Positions 24,930 to 34,127 are shown, counted from the first letter of the stretch. The stretch: 64,000 nucleotides of DNA from Marinirhabdus sp963793275 (GCA_963793275.1 CAWBZL010000002.1:124001-188000); one strand, 5' to 3'. Numbers and translations: made by a program. Notes: generated by a model not told the origin, from the sequence alone.

Positions 24930-25417
24930 TTTGTTAGTTTTTTTGCTAAGTCTGTAAATACTTCTTGCACGCCCTCTCCCGTTTTGGCACTTACAAAGCT
25001 GTCTGCTTCTATGTCTTTTTTAAGGAGGTAGTCTATGACGTGTTTGGGGTTTTCTAAGTCACTTTTGTTACCAATTAATTTTAAACTTACATGCTCGTAT
25101 TTTTCTGAAATAAAAGCAATTTCTTTTTCAAGGTTCTCGTACGTAACGGGTCTGGTAATATCAAAAACATATATAAATCCTTCTGAGCCTAGTAGGTAGG
25201 ATGGTCGTGCTTTGTCAATAGAAGAAAATCCTTCAAGGTCCCAGATTATCATAGATATTTGTTTTCCATTTGGCAGGTCCAAGACCTTTTTCTTTATCTG
25301 TACGCCCAGTGTGGTTTTATAGTCGTGTTCAAAAACATCTTCCAGCAGCCTTCGCATTAACGAAGTTTTTCCAACCCCAAACTGCCCCATGAGCACTATT
25401 TTCTTTGAAAGATTCAT
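24926..25417 (-). CDS. Ras/Rab-like small GTPase 1
   Basis: A 163-residue G domain and paralogue of GTPase 2: P-loop GQFGVGKTS (about 11-19), switch I YKTTLGVQIKKK, G3 WDLEGF, G4 GNKSDL and G5 SAKTGEGVQ. Phe occupies the catalytic-Gln position after G3, predicting slow intrinsic hydrolysis and dependence on a partner. It overlaps the longin-like gene upstream by four bases and the sensory gene downstream by four bases, so translation is coupled. Prokaryotic Ras-like proteins of this kind (MglA, Rup families) control polarity and motility in studied cases. Confidence 0.85.
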   Translation of the reverse strand: MNLSKKIVLMGQFGVGKTSLMRRLLEDVFEHDYKTTLGVQIKKKVLDLPNGKQISMIIWDLEGFSSIDKARPSYLLGSEGFIYVFDITRPVTYENLEKEIAFISEKYEHVSLKLIGNKSDLENPKHVIDYLLKKDIEADSFVSAKTGEGVQEVFTDLAKKLTK

Positions 25418-26226
25418 TTGTTAAAGAATTTTTTCAAAAACAAATCGGTTTCTTCTCTGGAAAGATGCGAAACACCAGAGGACATTTTTTTTGAAAGTTT
25501 AAATAATTTATTTTCTAATTGGCTCTCAAAAGAGCGCGTGTAATTTCCTGAAACTACCACAGCAATATAAAAACTATGGAAGTTCTGAATATGAATGGTG
25601 TACAACTCATATTCAATATTTTCTAAATTTTGAGTACCCCCTTTAAAAGCATCTTCAACAAAACTCTTTATAGCAGTTAGCATCCCGGAAATCATGTCTT
25701 TATCTACCGTTTCGGTTTTACTGTGATTCCCTAAGAGAATGCCAGATCCCTTTTGGATGAGAAATACCTCGCTAATTACAGGCGGATTCGTTTCTGTAAG
25801 TATAAGATCGCTTTCCTTAACACCCGTAAATCGTGCACGTACTTTTCGCTTTAAACTTATAAGAGAGAACGTATTGTTCACCTTTTTGTTTACTGTTTCG
25901 GAGAGTACTTTTATTTCATTTTGTACGTAGCGTTTAATCATTTTACCCATAATTGGGTATAGCGCTTCTACCACGGCATCCCGAGAATTTGCGATTTCAG
26001 TCTTTAATGTTTTTGTTATTGTTGGTCCTAATGTTACGGGTATTTCGGCTATAAATTCATTCAGTTTTTCCTGAATGATGGGATCTATTTTTTCTGAAAG
26101 TTTAGCACGTTGCTCAATTGTTTGGGTAATTACATCGAGGCGTTGGTTTACAGCACTGGCAATTTCCCTGTCGTCTACCAACAGGATATCACGTAGCAGC
26201 TGCAATTTATCCTCTTCTTTCACCAT
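25414..26226 (-). CDS. Longin/roadblock-like GTPase partner (OmpA-family N-terminal module)
   Basis: A 270-residue protein. Residues about 1-125 are helical with repeated short motifs ending ALYPIMGKMI. Residues about 150-245 form an alpha/beta domain with ISEVFLIQKGSGILLGNHSK and DMISGMLTAIKSFVEDAF, a pattern I recall from proteins annotated as cell envelope biogenesis protein OmpA in cyanobacteria and proteobacteria. There the same module precedes an OmpA domain, which is absent here. The fold pattern fits longin/roadblock regulators of small GTPases, and the next gene is such a GTPase. No signal peptide. Confidence 0.65.
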   Translation of the reverse strand: MVKEEDKLQLLRDILLVDDREIASAVNQRLDVITQTIEQRAKLSEKIDPIIQEKLNEFIAEIPVTLGPTITKTLKTEIANSRDAVVEALYPIMGKMIKRYVQNEIKVLSETVNKKVNNTFSLISLKRKVRARFTGVKESDLILTETNPPVISEVFLIQKGSGILLGNHSKTETVDKDMISGMLTAIKSFVEDAFKGGTQNLENIEYELYTIHIQNFHSFYIAVVVSGNYTRSFESQLENKLFKLSKKMSSGVSHLSREETDLFLKKFFNK

Positions 26227-26239
26227 GTGCTAACACTTT

Positions 26240-26590
26240 TTATGAACTAATCTTCTCCCCCAGATTAATTAGTAGTTTCCCCAGTTGTTTACGATCTACT
26301 TTGCTCTCGGCTAATGCTTCGGTTTTTGAGGTCATTGCATCTTCCAGGTCTGTAATTCTAATATTTACGTCTGTACTTAACGAATCTATAGATTGCATTA
26401 ACTCATTTCTTACTTCATCTATATAATTTTCAAGATGTGCTTTTTGAGTATCTACTGCTTGTTTGAGGGTGTTAAACTCGCTATCTATTTTTTCAATATT
26501 CTCCCCAAAAATGAGGTTTTTGATAGCTTCAATTTTCGAATTGGAATCTAAAGAAGGTGGAGCTTCTAAGGGTGGGTTTTTTTTTGCCAT
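26240..26590 (-). CDS. Coiled-coil protein of the GTPase cassette
   Basis: A 116-residue acidic protein. After a Pro-rich start (about 1-15) comes KIEAIKNLIFGENIEKIDSE, then heptad-pattern helix through about residue 95, and a C-terminal block KVDRKQLGKLLINLGEKI. Similar coiled-coil proteins with a KVDR-x-x-LG ending accompany the longin-like module and small GTPase in other phyla, as I remember. It is the first gene of the cassette, 13 bp before the longin-like gene, and probably acts as an adaptor. Confidence 0.6.
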   Translation of the reverse strand: MAKKNPPLEAPPSLDSNSKIEAIKNLIFGENIEKIDSEFNTLKQAVDTQKAHLENYIDEVRNELMQSIDSLSTDVNIRITDLEDAMTSKTEALAESKVDRKQLGKLLINLGEKISS

Positions 26591-26662
26591 TGGTTTGGTT
26601 TTCTTCGTCTAAATTTAAGAAAAATTTAAGATAAAGTGCGTATGGCAGTGGAAATAATGACC

Positions 26663-27667
26663 TTAGGAGTTATGCATAAATTCTTCGGCTTTTGCAACCA
26701 TGTTTTTACTTCCGCAGAAAAAGGGCACGCGCTGGTGTAGCGTAGTTGGCTGAATGTCTAAAATACGCTCGTATCCATTGCTGGCACTACCGTTAGCTTG
26801 CTCAGCGAGATATGCCATTGGGTTACATTCGTATAACAAACGTAGCTTGCCATCCGGATCTTTAGAAGTATTTGGATAGATATAAATACCACCCTTTATC
26901 ATATTTCTGTGAAAGTCTGAAACCAGAGAACCTATATATCGTGCAGAATAAGGGCGATTTTCTTCTTCTTTCTGGCAGTATTTAATATAATCCTTTACAC
27001 CTTGTGGAAAATGAATATAATTCCCTTCGTTTACGGAGTAGATATTCCCGTCTAACGGGTATTTCATATTTGGGTGCGATAAATAGTAGGTTCCAATTGC
27101 AGGATTGAGCGTAAAACCATTTACACCGTGTCCCGTAGAATACACGATCATAGTGGAAGTGCCGTACACAATATATCCGGCCGCTACCTGGTTTCTTCCG
27201 GGCTGAAGGAAATCGTCTATAGTAACAGGGCTTCCCGTAGGCGTTACCCTTCTGTAAATTGAAAAAATAGTCCCTACCGATACGTTTACATCTATATTTG
27301 AAGAACCATCCAGCGGATCCATGAGCACAATATATTTGTTATCGTTCTTTTTATTCCGGCCCTGAATGGTAATAAAATCGTCTTCTTCTTCACTGGCAAT
27401 TCCACAAACAATCTCACGGTTGGTGAGGGTCTTTATAAAAATTTCGTTGGCATACACATCCAGTTTTTGCTGGTCTTCGCCTTGCACATTTGTTTCTCCT
27501 GCAGCCCCTAAAATATCTACCAGTCCTGCTTTATTTACCTCGTGGTTTACTACTTTGGCAGCCAAACGTATAGAATTAATTAACCGTGAAAGTTCTCCCG
27601 AAGAATACTTAAACTCCTCTTGATTTTCAATAATAAATTCGCCTAAAGTCTGGTTCTGTTTTGCCAT
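26663..27667 (-). CDS. fbp: Class 1 fructose-1,6-bisphosphatase
   Basis: A 334-residue enzyme of gluconeogenesis that hydrolyses fructose-1,6-bisphosphate to fructose-6-phosphate. The metal site is clear: ASEEEDD (about 93-99) and the signature MDPLDGSSNIDVNVSVGTIF (about 116-135, DPLDGSSN). The substrate-binding block ARYIGSLVSDFHRNMIKGGI (about 242-261) and LLYECNPMAYL are also present. Length is usual. It diverges from the GNAT gene, and its minus-strand -7 candidate GATATTTG (27695-27702) has one mismatch. Confidence 0.95.
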   Translation of the reverse strand: MAKQNQTLGEFIIENQEEFKYSSGELSRLINSIRLAAKVVNHEVNKAGLVDILGAAGETNVQGEDQQKLDVYANEIFIKTLTNREIVCGIASEEEDDFITIQGRNKKNDNKYIVLMDPLDGSSNIDVNVSVGTIFSIYRRVTPTGSPVTIDDFLQPGRNQVAAGYIVYGTSTMIVYSTGHGVNGFTLNPAIGTYYLSHPNMKYPLDGNIYSVNEGNYIHFPQGVKDYIKYCQKEEENRPYSARYIGSLVSDFHRNMIKGGIYIYPNTSKDPDGKLRLLYECNPMAYLAEQANGSASNGYERILDIQPTTLHQRVPFFCGSKNMVAKAEEFMHNS

Positions 27668-27694
27668 GAGTGCCCGTTGTGCTTAGATTTGACG

Positions 27695-27733
27695 CAAATA
27701 TCGGGTTTTTTAAGAAATACCACCGATATTTGT
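27695..27733. promoter_or_regulatory. Divergent -7 boxes between fbp and the GNAT gene
   Basis: GATATTTG occurs once on each strand: minus 27695-27702 towards fbp and plus 27726-27733 towards the acetyltransferase. Each has one mismatch to TAnnTTTG. Confidence 0.4.
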
Positions 27734-27749
27734 GGATCAAAACTAAAAA

Positions 27750-28220
27750 ATGAATATACGTATTCGTAAAGCTGAAAGAAAAGATATGCCTCAGGTCCTA
27801 GAGCTTATAAAAGAGCTTGCTGTATATGAAAGAGAGCCAGATGCTGTGGAGGTAACCGCAAAGGAGCTGGAAGCCGAAGGTTTTGACAACAACCTTTTTA
27901 CTTGTTTTGTAGCCGAAAATGAAGCTGAAATTGTTGGTATGGCATTGGTATATTTTCGTTTTTCTACCTGGAAGGGTCGCACGGTGCATCTGGAAGACCT
28001 TATTGTAAAAAACAACTATAGAAGTAAGCGCATAGGAACATTACTATATAATAATGTTGTGCGTTATGCAAAAGAGCAAGGTGTAAAAAGAGTAGAATGG
28101 GTAGTGCTGGACTGGAATAAAAATGCCATAGATTTTTACGAAAAAAGTGGCGCTACTTTACTGAAAGACTGGTATTTGGTTCAGCTGGGGGAAAATGAGA
28201 TTAAGAATTTTAATAATTAA
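27750..28220 (+). CDS. GNAT family N-acetyltransferase (diamine acetyltransferase-like)
   Basis: A 156-residue GNAT enzyme. It opens IRKAERKDMPQVLELIKELA, has the strand HLEDLIVKNNYRSKRIGTLL (about 81-100; Q/RxxGxG/A-type acetyl-CoA loop reads RSKRIG) and the motif B region WVVLDWNKNAIDFYEKSGA (about 117-135). The order and length resemble spermidine/spermine (SAT1-like) acetyltransferases, so a polyamine or thialysine substrate is plausible. It lies 33 bp before the aspartate kinase gene, perhaps in one operon. Confidence 0.8.
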   Translation: MNIRIRKAERKDMPQVLELIKELAVYEREPDAVEVTAKELEAEGFDNNLFTCFVAENEAEIVGMALVYFRFSTWKGRTVHLEDLIVKNNYRSKRIGTLLYNNVVRYAKEQGVKRVEWVVLDWNKNAIDFYEKSGATLLKDWYLVQLGENEIKNFNN

Positions 28221-28253
28221 ATAAAGAGACCCTCACCTTTGTGGGGGATGAAC

Positions 28254-29510
28254 ATGAACGTATTTAAATTTGGAGGTGCGTCTGTCAAAGATGCCACTGG
28301 GGTTAAAAATCTTGCTACGGTATTAAAAAAAACCGGCAAGCAGGATTTGCTTTTAGTAATTTCGGCCATGGGTAAAATGACCAACGCGCTTGAAGGTATT
28401 GTTTTAGAGTATTTTAAGGACGCAGCATCTTTTAAACAGTCACAACATATATTGCTCGATTTTCATTTGCCTATTTTAAATGAATTGTTTGAAAATAGAT
28501 CACATCCGGTATTTAAAAAATTACATACGTTGGTTTTGGAATTAGCTCAATTTTTGGAGCAGAATAAATCTACAAACCACCCTTTTGTGTATGACCAGGT
28601 GGTTTGTTTTGGTGAGCTTATTTCAACAGCGATCGTTTCGGAGTATTTAAACCAGATTGGGATAGCGAATACGTGGCTGGACGTAAGAACCTGTATTGTT
28701 ACAGATAACAACTATAGGGATGCCAAAGTAGATTGGGAGGTAACTCAGAATAATATTTCAACTAAAGTTTCAGCAAAAGGAATTACCATAACTCAGGGAT
28801 TTTTGGGCGCCGAAGGAAATAATAATTTTACAACAACCCTTGGAAGAGAAGGTAGTGATTACACCGCCGCAATTTTTGCGTATTGCTTAAACGCAGATAG
28901 CGTTACTATCTGGAAAGATGTGCCGGGTGTTTTAAATGCAGATCCAAGATATTTCAGTAAAACAACCTTGTTGCAACGAATCTCATATCGTGAAGCAATA
29001 GAACTGGCTTTTTACGGTGCTTCTGTAATACACCCTAAAACGTTACAACCTTTGCAGCGTAAGGAAATTCCGTTGTATGTAAAATCTTTTCTTAACCCAT
29101 TCGATGAAGGTACTTGTGTAGGCAAAGGTGTTACGCTGGAACCGATGGTCTCTTGCTTTATATTGAAGAAAAAGCAGGTGCTTATTTCATTGTCTTCGCT
29201 GGATTTCAACTTTATGATGGAAGACCATATTGGGAACGTTTTTAAATGGTTGCACGAATATAAAATGAAGGTGGAGCTTATTCAAAATTCGGCTATTAGT
29301 TTTTCGGTATGTATAGACAATAAGTACAATATGCTGGAACCTTTATTAAAAAAGCTACGCAGCACCTTTAAAGTAAAATGGAACGAAAACGTAACGTTAT
29401 ATACGATACGTCATGCTGATTCTAAACAGGTTAAAGCTCTTTTAAAGGATAAAGAACTTTTACTGAAACAGGAAAGCAGAGGCACTGTGCAATTGGTGGT
29501 GAAAGAATAG
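28254..29510 (+). CDS. Aspartate kinase
   Basis: A 418-residue aspartokinase catalysing the first step to Lys, Thr and Met. It begins MNVFKFGGASVKDA (the KFGG nucleotide-binding motif), and has TTLGREGSDYTAAIFA (about 200-215) and VTIWKDVPGVLNADPRYF (about 223-240). A degenerate ACT region lies at the C-terminus (about 300-410). It is a monofunctional enzyme, somewhat divergent in the regulatory half, and probably not the ThrA fusion. An ATG two codons earlier (28248) is possible; the hairpin CCCTCAC/GTGGGGG lies just upstream. Confidence 0.88.
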   Translation: MNVFKFGGASVKDATGVKNLATVLKKTGKQDLLLVISAMGKMTNALEGIVLEYFKDAASFKQSQHILLDFHLPILNELFENRSHPVFKKLHTLVLELAQFLEQNKSTNHPFVYDQVVCFGELISTAIVSEYLNQIGIANTWLDVRTCIVTDNNYRDAKVDWEVTQNNISTKVSAKGITITQGFLGAEGNNNFTTTLGREGSDYTAAIFAYCLNADSVTIWKDVPGVLNADPRYFSKTTLLQRISYREAIELAFYGASVIHPKTLQPLQRKEIPLYVKSFLNPFDEGTCVGKGVTLEPMVSCFILKKKQVLISLSSLDFNFMMEDHIGNVFKWLHEYKMKVELIQNSAISFSVCIDNKYNMLEPLLKKLRSTFKVKWNENVTLYTIRHADSKQVKALLKDKELLLKQESRGTVQLVVKE

Positions 29511-29522
29511 CAGGGGTTTCGC

Positions 29523-29530
29523 TATCTTTG
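29523..29530 (+). promoter_or_regulatory. -7 box upstream of the OlsF-like gene
   Basis: TATCTTTG is an exact TAnnTTTG. It lies 2 bp before the first possible ATG (29532) and 23 bp before the second (29553), which supports the second as the true start. Confidence 0.6.
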
Positions 29531-29552
29531 TATGCTACAACCACCAAATCAA

Positions 29553-31373
29553 ATGGGATTAGTCACAAATAAAGAGATCGCTAAAGCTCTAAAAGTCGAT
29601 AAACTCGGTTTTTTAGGAACCCTCATGGGGTGGTCTGTAATGAAGGTCCTTAATATTTCTGCGTGTAATAAAATTTATGATCGTAACAAACATTTAAGCG
29701 GATTGGAATTTATCAATTCACTTTTAGACGAGTTTGAAGTAGACTACGAAATTCCCGAAGAAGACCTAAAAAGAATCCCCAAAACAGGCCCATTTATTAC
29801 TATTTCTAACCATCCGTTGGGAGGAATTGACGGTATTTTACTGCTTAAACTCCTTCTGGAGCGGCGTTCGGATTATAAAATTATTGCTAATTTTTTATTA
29901 CATCGTGTGGAGCCACTTAAGCCCTATGTGATGCCCGTGAATCCTTTTGAAGAACATAAAGAAGCCCATAATAGTATGATGGCTTTTAAAAGTGCTTTAC
30001 AACACTTAAAGGACGATCAACCTTTGGGAGTTTTTCCAGCGGGTGAAGTTTCTACCCGGAAGGAAGACCATATTATAATAGACAAAACGTGGGAGCCGGC
30101 AGTGATGAAGCTTATAAAGAAAGCCGGCGTACCTGTAATTCCAATTTATTTTCACGGGCGTAACAGCAAATCTTTTTACCGTTGGGCGAAAATGAGCGAC
30201 TCCATGCGTACAGCAAAGTTGCCAAGTGAGTTGCTTTCCCAAAAAGAACGTACTTTAAAAGTGCGCATTGGGAATCCTATTTCGGTAGAAGATCAAAATG
30301 AACACGAAAGCTTAGAGGCGTACACGGCTTTTCTGCGGAAGAAAACATACGTACTTGCAAATCCCTTTCAGAAGAAAAAATTTGTAGATACCCTTCCAAA
30401 AACTATAAAACTACCCAAATTACCGAAGAAAATAGCAGGTTCTGTCCCTATAGAAGCCCTTGAAAATGAAATAAATATACTGCGTACCGAAGAAAAACGC
30501 CTGTTAGAAAGTAAAAACTACGAAGTCTTTTTAACGGCCGCAGATAAAATCCCCAACGTCCTGTTGGAAATTGGCCGTTTGCGGGAAATAACGTTTCGGG
30601 AAGTAGGCGAAGGAACCAATAATGCTATAGATATAGATAAGTTTGATAATCACTACCACCACATGTTTTTGTGGGATAATGAAGCAAAAAAAATAGCCGG
30701 AGCCTACCGAATGGGACTGGGATCTAAAATTTTTGCAGCCTATGGAATTAATGGGTTTTATCTTCAGGATCTTTTCCGTTTTGAGCCGGAATTGCACGAT
30801 ATGATGAGTAAAAGTATAGAAATGGGTCGTGCTTTTATTATTAAGGAATACCAACTACGCCCTATGCCATTGTTCTTGTTATGGAAGGGAATTGTCCACA
30901 CAACATTGCGGTACCCGGAGCATCGTTTTTTAATTGGTGGGGTGAGTATAAGTAATAAATTTTCAGAATTCAGTAAGAGCTTAATGATCGAGTTTATGAA
31001 ATCTAATTACTACGATCCTTATGTGGCACAATACATAAACCCAAAAAAGGAATATAAAGTAAAGCTGAAGGACGCCGATAAAGACTTCATTTTTGATGAA
31101 AGTGAAGCAGACCTCAATAAATTCGATAAGCTTATAGATGAGGTGGAACCAGGTGCGTTAAGATTACCTGTTTTAATAAAAAAATACATTAAGCAAAACG
31201 CAAAAGTAGTGGCGTTTAATGTGGACCCGTTGTTTAATAATGCGGTAGATGGGCTCATGTACATTCGTATTGCAGACCTGCCGGAAAGTACCGTAAAACC
31301 CGTGATGGAAGAGTTTCAGGCCGAACTGGAGAAAAAATACAACAGCAGCGGTAAAGCTGCCGAAGAAGAATGA
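29553..31373 (+). CDS. OlsF-like bifunctional acyltransferase (PlsC domain plus N-acyltransferase)
   Basis: A 606-residue fusion. Residues about 1-270 are a PlsC-type O-acyltransferase with ISNHPLGGIDG (NHx4D catalytic motif) and FPAGEVST. Residues about 290-580 are a GNAT/hemolysin-type N-acyltransferase (REITFREVGEGTNNAIDIDK, then FLWDNEAKKIAGAYRMGLGS). OlsF enzymes of this architecture make ornithine or related amino-acid lipids by N-acylation then O-acylation. In Bacteroidota the same pair can make glycine lipids, so the head group is uncertain. The start at 29553 matches the remembered family N-terminus MGLVT and the -7 box. Confidence 0.8.
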   Translation: MGLVTNKEIAKALKVDKLGFLGTLMGWSVMKVLNISACNKIYDRNKHLSGLEFINSLLDEFEVDYEIPEEDLKRIPKTGPFITISNHPLGGIDGILLLKLLLERRSDYKIIANFLLHRVEPLKPYVMPVNPFEEHKEAHNSMMAFKSALQHLKDDQPLGVFPAGEVSTRKEDHIIIDKTWEPAVMKLIKKAGVPVIPIYFHGRNSKSFYRWAKMSDSMRTAKLPSELLSQKERTLKVRIGNPISVEDQNEHESLEAYTAFLRKKTYVLANPFQKKKFVDTLPKTIKLPKLPKKIAGSVPIEALENEINILRTEEKRLLESKNYEVFLTAADKIPNVLLEIGRLREITFREVGEGTNNAIDIDKFDNHYHHMFLWDNEAKKIAGAYRMGLGSKIFAAYGINGFYLQDLFRFEPELHDMMSKSIEMGRAFIIKEYQLRPMPLFLLWKGIVHTTLRYPEHRFLIGGVSISNKFSEFSKSLMIEFMKSNYYDPYVAQYINPKKEYKVKLKDADKDFIFDESEADLNKFDKLIDEVEPGALRLPVLIKKYIKQNAKVVAFNVDPLFNNAVDGLMYIRIADLPESTVKPVMEEFQAELEKKYNSSGKAAEEE

Positions 31374-31413
31374 TTTCTTTTTGTATTTTTAGTTCCTTCA
31401 ACGCTAACCTTTT

Positions 31414-32166
31414 ATGAAACCAGCAAAGACCATAAACGAGGTTATTCTCCTCTTAGATCAAATTATTACTGCCGAAACAAAAGCCAATAGCAATCTTGCC
31501 TATTTTCCGGTACTCTACAAACAAGTTACCCAACGCATAAAAGACGGTATTGAAAACAACGAATTTGATAATAACCACCGCATGGAAGTGCTGGATATTA
31601 TTTTTGCAAACAGATACATTAAAGCATACTGCCAATTAAAAAGTGGCGAAACGCCTTCGCAAAGTTGGACAAATGCTTTTGCCGAAAGTGGAAATAACAA
31701 CCTTCTTATTATGCAACATCTCTTGTTGGGAATAAATGCGCATATAAATCTGGATTTAGGAGTTGCAGTAGCCGAAACCGTTGGACCATCAGGAAATATA
31801 GCCGATTTTAAAAATGATTTTAATAAAATTAACAACATCCTGGCTGGTTTGGTAGATGGTATACAGGAAAGAATTGGCAGGATTTCTCCGCTGTTTTATT
31901 TGCTGGAAAAATTTGGAAAGGGGAAGGAAGATAAGTTGGTTTCTTTTAGTATTAATGTAGCCCGCGATGGTGCCTGGATGTTTGCCAACGAATACCACCT
32001 CACACCAGACAGAGACTTTTCTTTATCCAACAGGGATACTATTATTGGACAATTGGCATTAAAACTAATTACCACCAAAAGCCGCTGGCTCCGTTGGGTT
32101 ATTAGGAGAGTTAGATGGCTGGAAAATAAAGATATTCCTTATGTAGTTTCCGTTTTAAATTCCTAA
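31414..32166 (+). CDS. DUF5995 family protein
   Basis: A 250-residue soluble, mostly helical protein. The conserved block LLGINAHINLDLGVAVAETV (about 107-126) and paired Asp/His residues are typical of DUF5995, whose function is unknown. A buried HINLD motif hints at metal binding. It follows the OlsF-like gene by 40 bp on the same strand and ends overlapping the convergent membrane-protein gene by four bases. Confidence 0.65.
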   Translation: MKPAKTINEVILLLDQIITAETKANSNLAYFPVLYKQVTQRIKDGIENNEFDNNHRMEVLDIIFANRYIKAYCQLKSGETPSQSWTNAFAESGNNNLLIMQHLLLGINAHINLDLGVAVAETVGPSGNIADFKNDFNKINNILAGLVDGIQERIGRISPLFYLLEKFGKGKEDKLVSFSINVARDGAWMFANEYHLTPDRDFSLSNRDTIIGQLALKLITTKSRWLRWVIRRVRWLENKDIPYVVSVLNS

Positions 32167-32579
32167 AGTCCCGGAAAAACAGCCAATAAGAAAAATGCTA
32201 AGATCAACACCCAAAATACTGTGGCAATAAGAGCAGTAAACAGGTGAAAAAATCTGAATTGTGGTTTTATAACTGCCAACGGAATAATAAAGAAAATAGC
32301 GCCAAAAATCCCACTAATTCCTGCCAAACCCAAGGTGATTATAAGTAATCCTGAATCCTTGCCAGAAAATACAAACGTTAAAGCATTGGTGTCTTGGCCG
32401 GCTTTTTCTTGTATGTATACCGAATACAGTCCATAGAGCCCAAAAATTAACGGAATATACCAGGCAGTTGCATACGCCACCAAATCACTCTCGGACATAT
32501 TATTGAAGTTGATGATATAGAAATACACAAAAATTCCGAAGCCTATTGCCAGAAACAAAAAGTAGAGAAGTTTTTTCAT
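32163..32579 (-). CDS. Small four-helix membrane protein, unknown
   Basis: A 138-residue hydrophobic protein with about four membrane segments: near residues 4-24, 38-56, 74-100 and 110-135. It has no recognised motif and no close functional name. The N-terminus could act as a signal anchor. It overlaps the 3' end of the DUF5995 gene on the other strand by four bases, so transcription is convergent. The gene call rests on length and the hydrophobic pattern. Confidence 0.6.
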   Translation of the reverse strand: MKKLLYFLFLAIGFGIFVYFYIINFNNMSESDLVAYATAWYIPLIFGLYGLYSVYIQEKAGQDTNALTFVFSGKDSGLLIITLGLAGISGIFGAIFFIIPLAVIKPQFRFFHLFTALIATVFWVLILAFFLLAVFPGL

Positions 32580-32653
32580 ATGCTACATAGTTAAAACCAG
32601 CAGGATAAGATATATTGCTTACCGCGCTGGTTTTATATATGAAATTTTATTTT

Positions 32654-33130
32654 TTATTCGTCATCATCATCATCATAAACCATTTCCATTCTTTTTTCGT
32701 GCATACGTACTCTGGTTTTTACGAGCAGTAATGTGTACGAGGGAGATTTTTTAAATGCAGTTTGCATTTCTTTTTCAGACATGACTTTACTGGCTACGAG
32801 CATTTTTTCAAGCTTTACCATTTCAGTCATAAAATTACTTCCAAATCCTGAGGATAATATGCCTTTCATTTGTTCCTTCATTGGTTTTTTCGCTATTTTT
32901 CGGGCAAACTCATCGAGGATGGCACAATCTACTTTTGGATCGTCGCAGAAGGTAATGGCGCTTTTAACCACAGCTAATTGTTTCTGTAACATCGCTTTAG
33001 TTTGTCCGTTTCTTGTAGTAGAAGTTTTTTCAACTTTTACTTCTTTGGCGCCTTTTTCAACCATTTTTTTCTGGCTCATTCCAACTGCGGGGATTAGTAA
33101 GAGCGCTAATAGATAGATGCATTTTTTCAT
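32654..33130 (-). CDS. Secreted protein of unknown function with acidic tail
   Basis: A 158-residue protein with a clear signal peptide (KKCIYLLALLLIPAVGMSQ, cleavage after about residue 19). The mature part is helical and Lys/Met-rich, has two cysteines close together (ITFCDDPKVDCAIL, about 80-93) and ends in MVYDDDDDE. It is predicted to be periplasmic. I do not recognise the family. It stands alone between membrane and epimerase genes. Confidence 0.6.
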   Translation of the reverse strand: MKKCIYLLALLLIPAVGMSQKKMVEKGAKEVKVEKTSTTRNGQTKAMLQKQLAVVKSAITFCDDPKVDCAILDEFARKIAKKPMKEQMKGILSSGFGSNFMTEMVKLEKMLVASKVMSEKEMQTAFKKSPSYTLLLVKTRVRMHEKRMEMVYDDDDDE

Positions 33131-33265
33131 TTAGAGTATTTTAAGAACTATTGATAATCCAAAACTAATTGAAAATGAGTTAAATACTGTATATGAAAAC
33201 ACCTACGGTCGAAAAATGTAGGAATTCATTGAGGTTTACATGGTGTAAGTAATATATAGTGCCTG

Positions 33266-34060
33266 TTAAATTTCAGTTTTAAAGATATAGTCCAGCACCT
33301 TTACTAAATTCACCGAATCCACTTGTTTAAACGTTTCGTTGGTAGCTTCGGAAAAATGCGGGGGGTCCAGGTTTAATTGTGATGCTTTTTGAATGTAATA
33401 GCTGGCTTTTGTAGGATGACCAGGGTGTACTGCATTAAAAATATGGCCGTACGCTTCTTGTTTTATAATGGAAAGCAGGATGCCTATACAATCGTCACGA
33501 TGTATTAAGTTTACCGGTGCAATTGCTCCGCTCAAATTTTCACGCCCTGCCAGATATTTTACCGGTTGTCTGCTGCCTCCCAGCAATCCGCCAAAGCGTA
33601 CTATACTTGCGTTGCTTGCTGAAGTAAAAAATAATTGTTCTACTTGTTTTAGTTGTCGTCCTGCTTCGTTTTCTGGATTTGGGAGGTCTGTTTCAGTAAC
33701 AATTCCTTGCTCGTCCCCGTAAACTGAAGTACTGCTTATAAATATACAGTTAGGCACTTTTGCTGTCTCAATTTCAGCCAGAAAATGGGTCATTTTTAAA
33801 ACATAATCGGCTCCCGTATTTCTGCGTAATCCCGGAGGAATCATTATAATAAGAGTGTTTATATTTTTCAAAAAACCCTGAGGTTCTCCGGTAACGCCGG
33901 TTTCGGTTATTTCTAGCGGAAATGCGTTGAATCCTTTTTGCTGAAGCGAAGTAGCCTTTTCAGTTGAAGTTACAGTGCCTTTTACCTGATAGCCCAGCGT
34001 CATTAATTTATTCGCCAAAGGCTTTCCCAACCATCCTAATCCTGCTATTCCTACTATCAT
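33266..34060 (-). CDS. NAD(P)-dependent epimerase/dehydratase family protein (YeeZ-like)
   Basis: A 264-residue extended SDR protein. The N-terminal dinucleotide loop is GIAGLGWLGKPLA (about 4-16), and FISSTSVYGDEQG (about 107-119) holds the Ser/Tyr region. It is shorter than nucleotide-sugar epimerases and lacks the usual YxxxK, resembling E. coli YeeZ, which has no proven substrate. No operon partner is obvious. Confidence 0.7.
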   Translation of the reverse strand: MIVGIAGLGWLGKPLANKLMTLGYQVKGTVTSTEKATSLQQKGFNAFPLEITETGVTGEPQGFLKNINTLIIMIPPGLRRNTGADYVLKMTHFLAEIETAKVPNCIFISSTSVYGDEQGIVTETDLPNPENEAGRQLKQVEQLFFTSASNASIVRFGGLLGGSRQPVKYLAGRENLSGAIAPVNLIHRDDCIGILLSIIKQEAYGHIFNAVHPGHPTKASYYIQKASQLNLDPPHFSEATNETFKQVDSVNLVKVLDYIFKTEI

Positions 34061-34127
34061 AAATTTTAAATACTAAATCCCAAATTACAAGTATCAGATT
34101 CCTGATTTCAATATTATTATATTAAAA

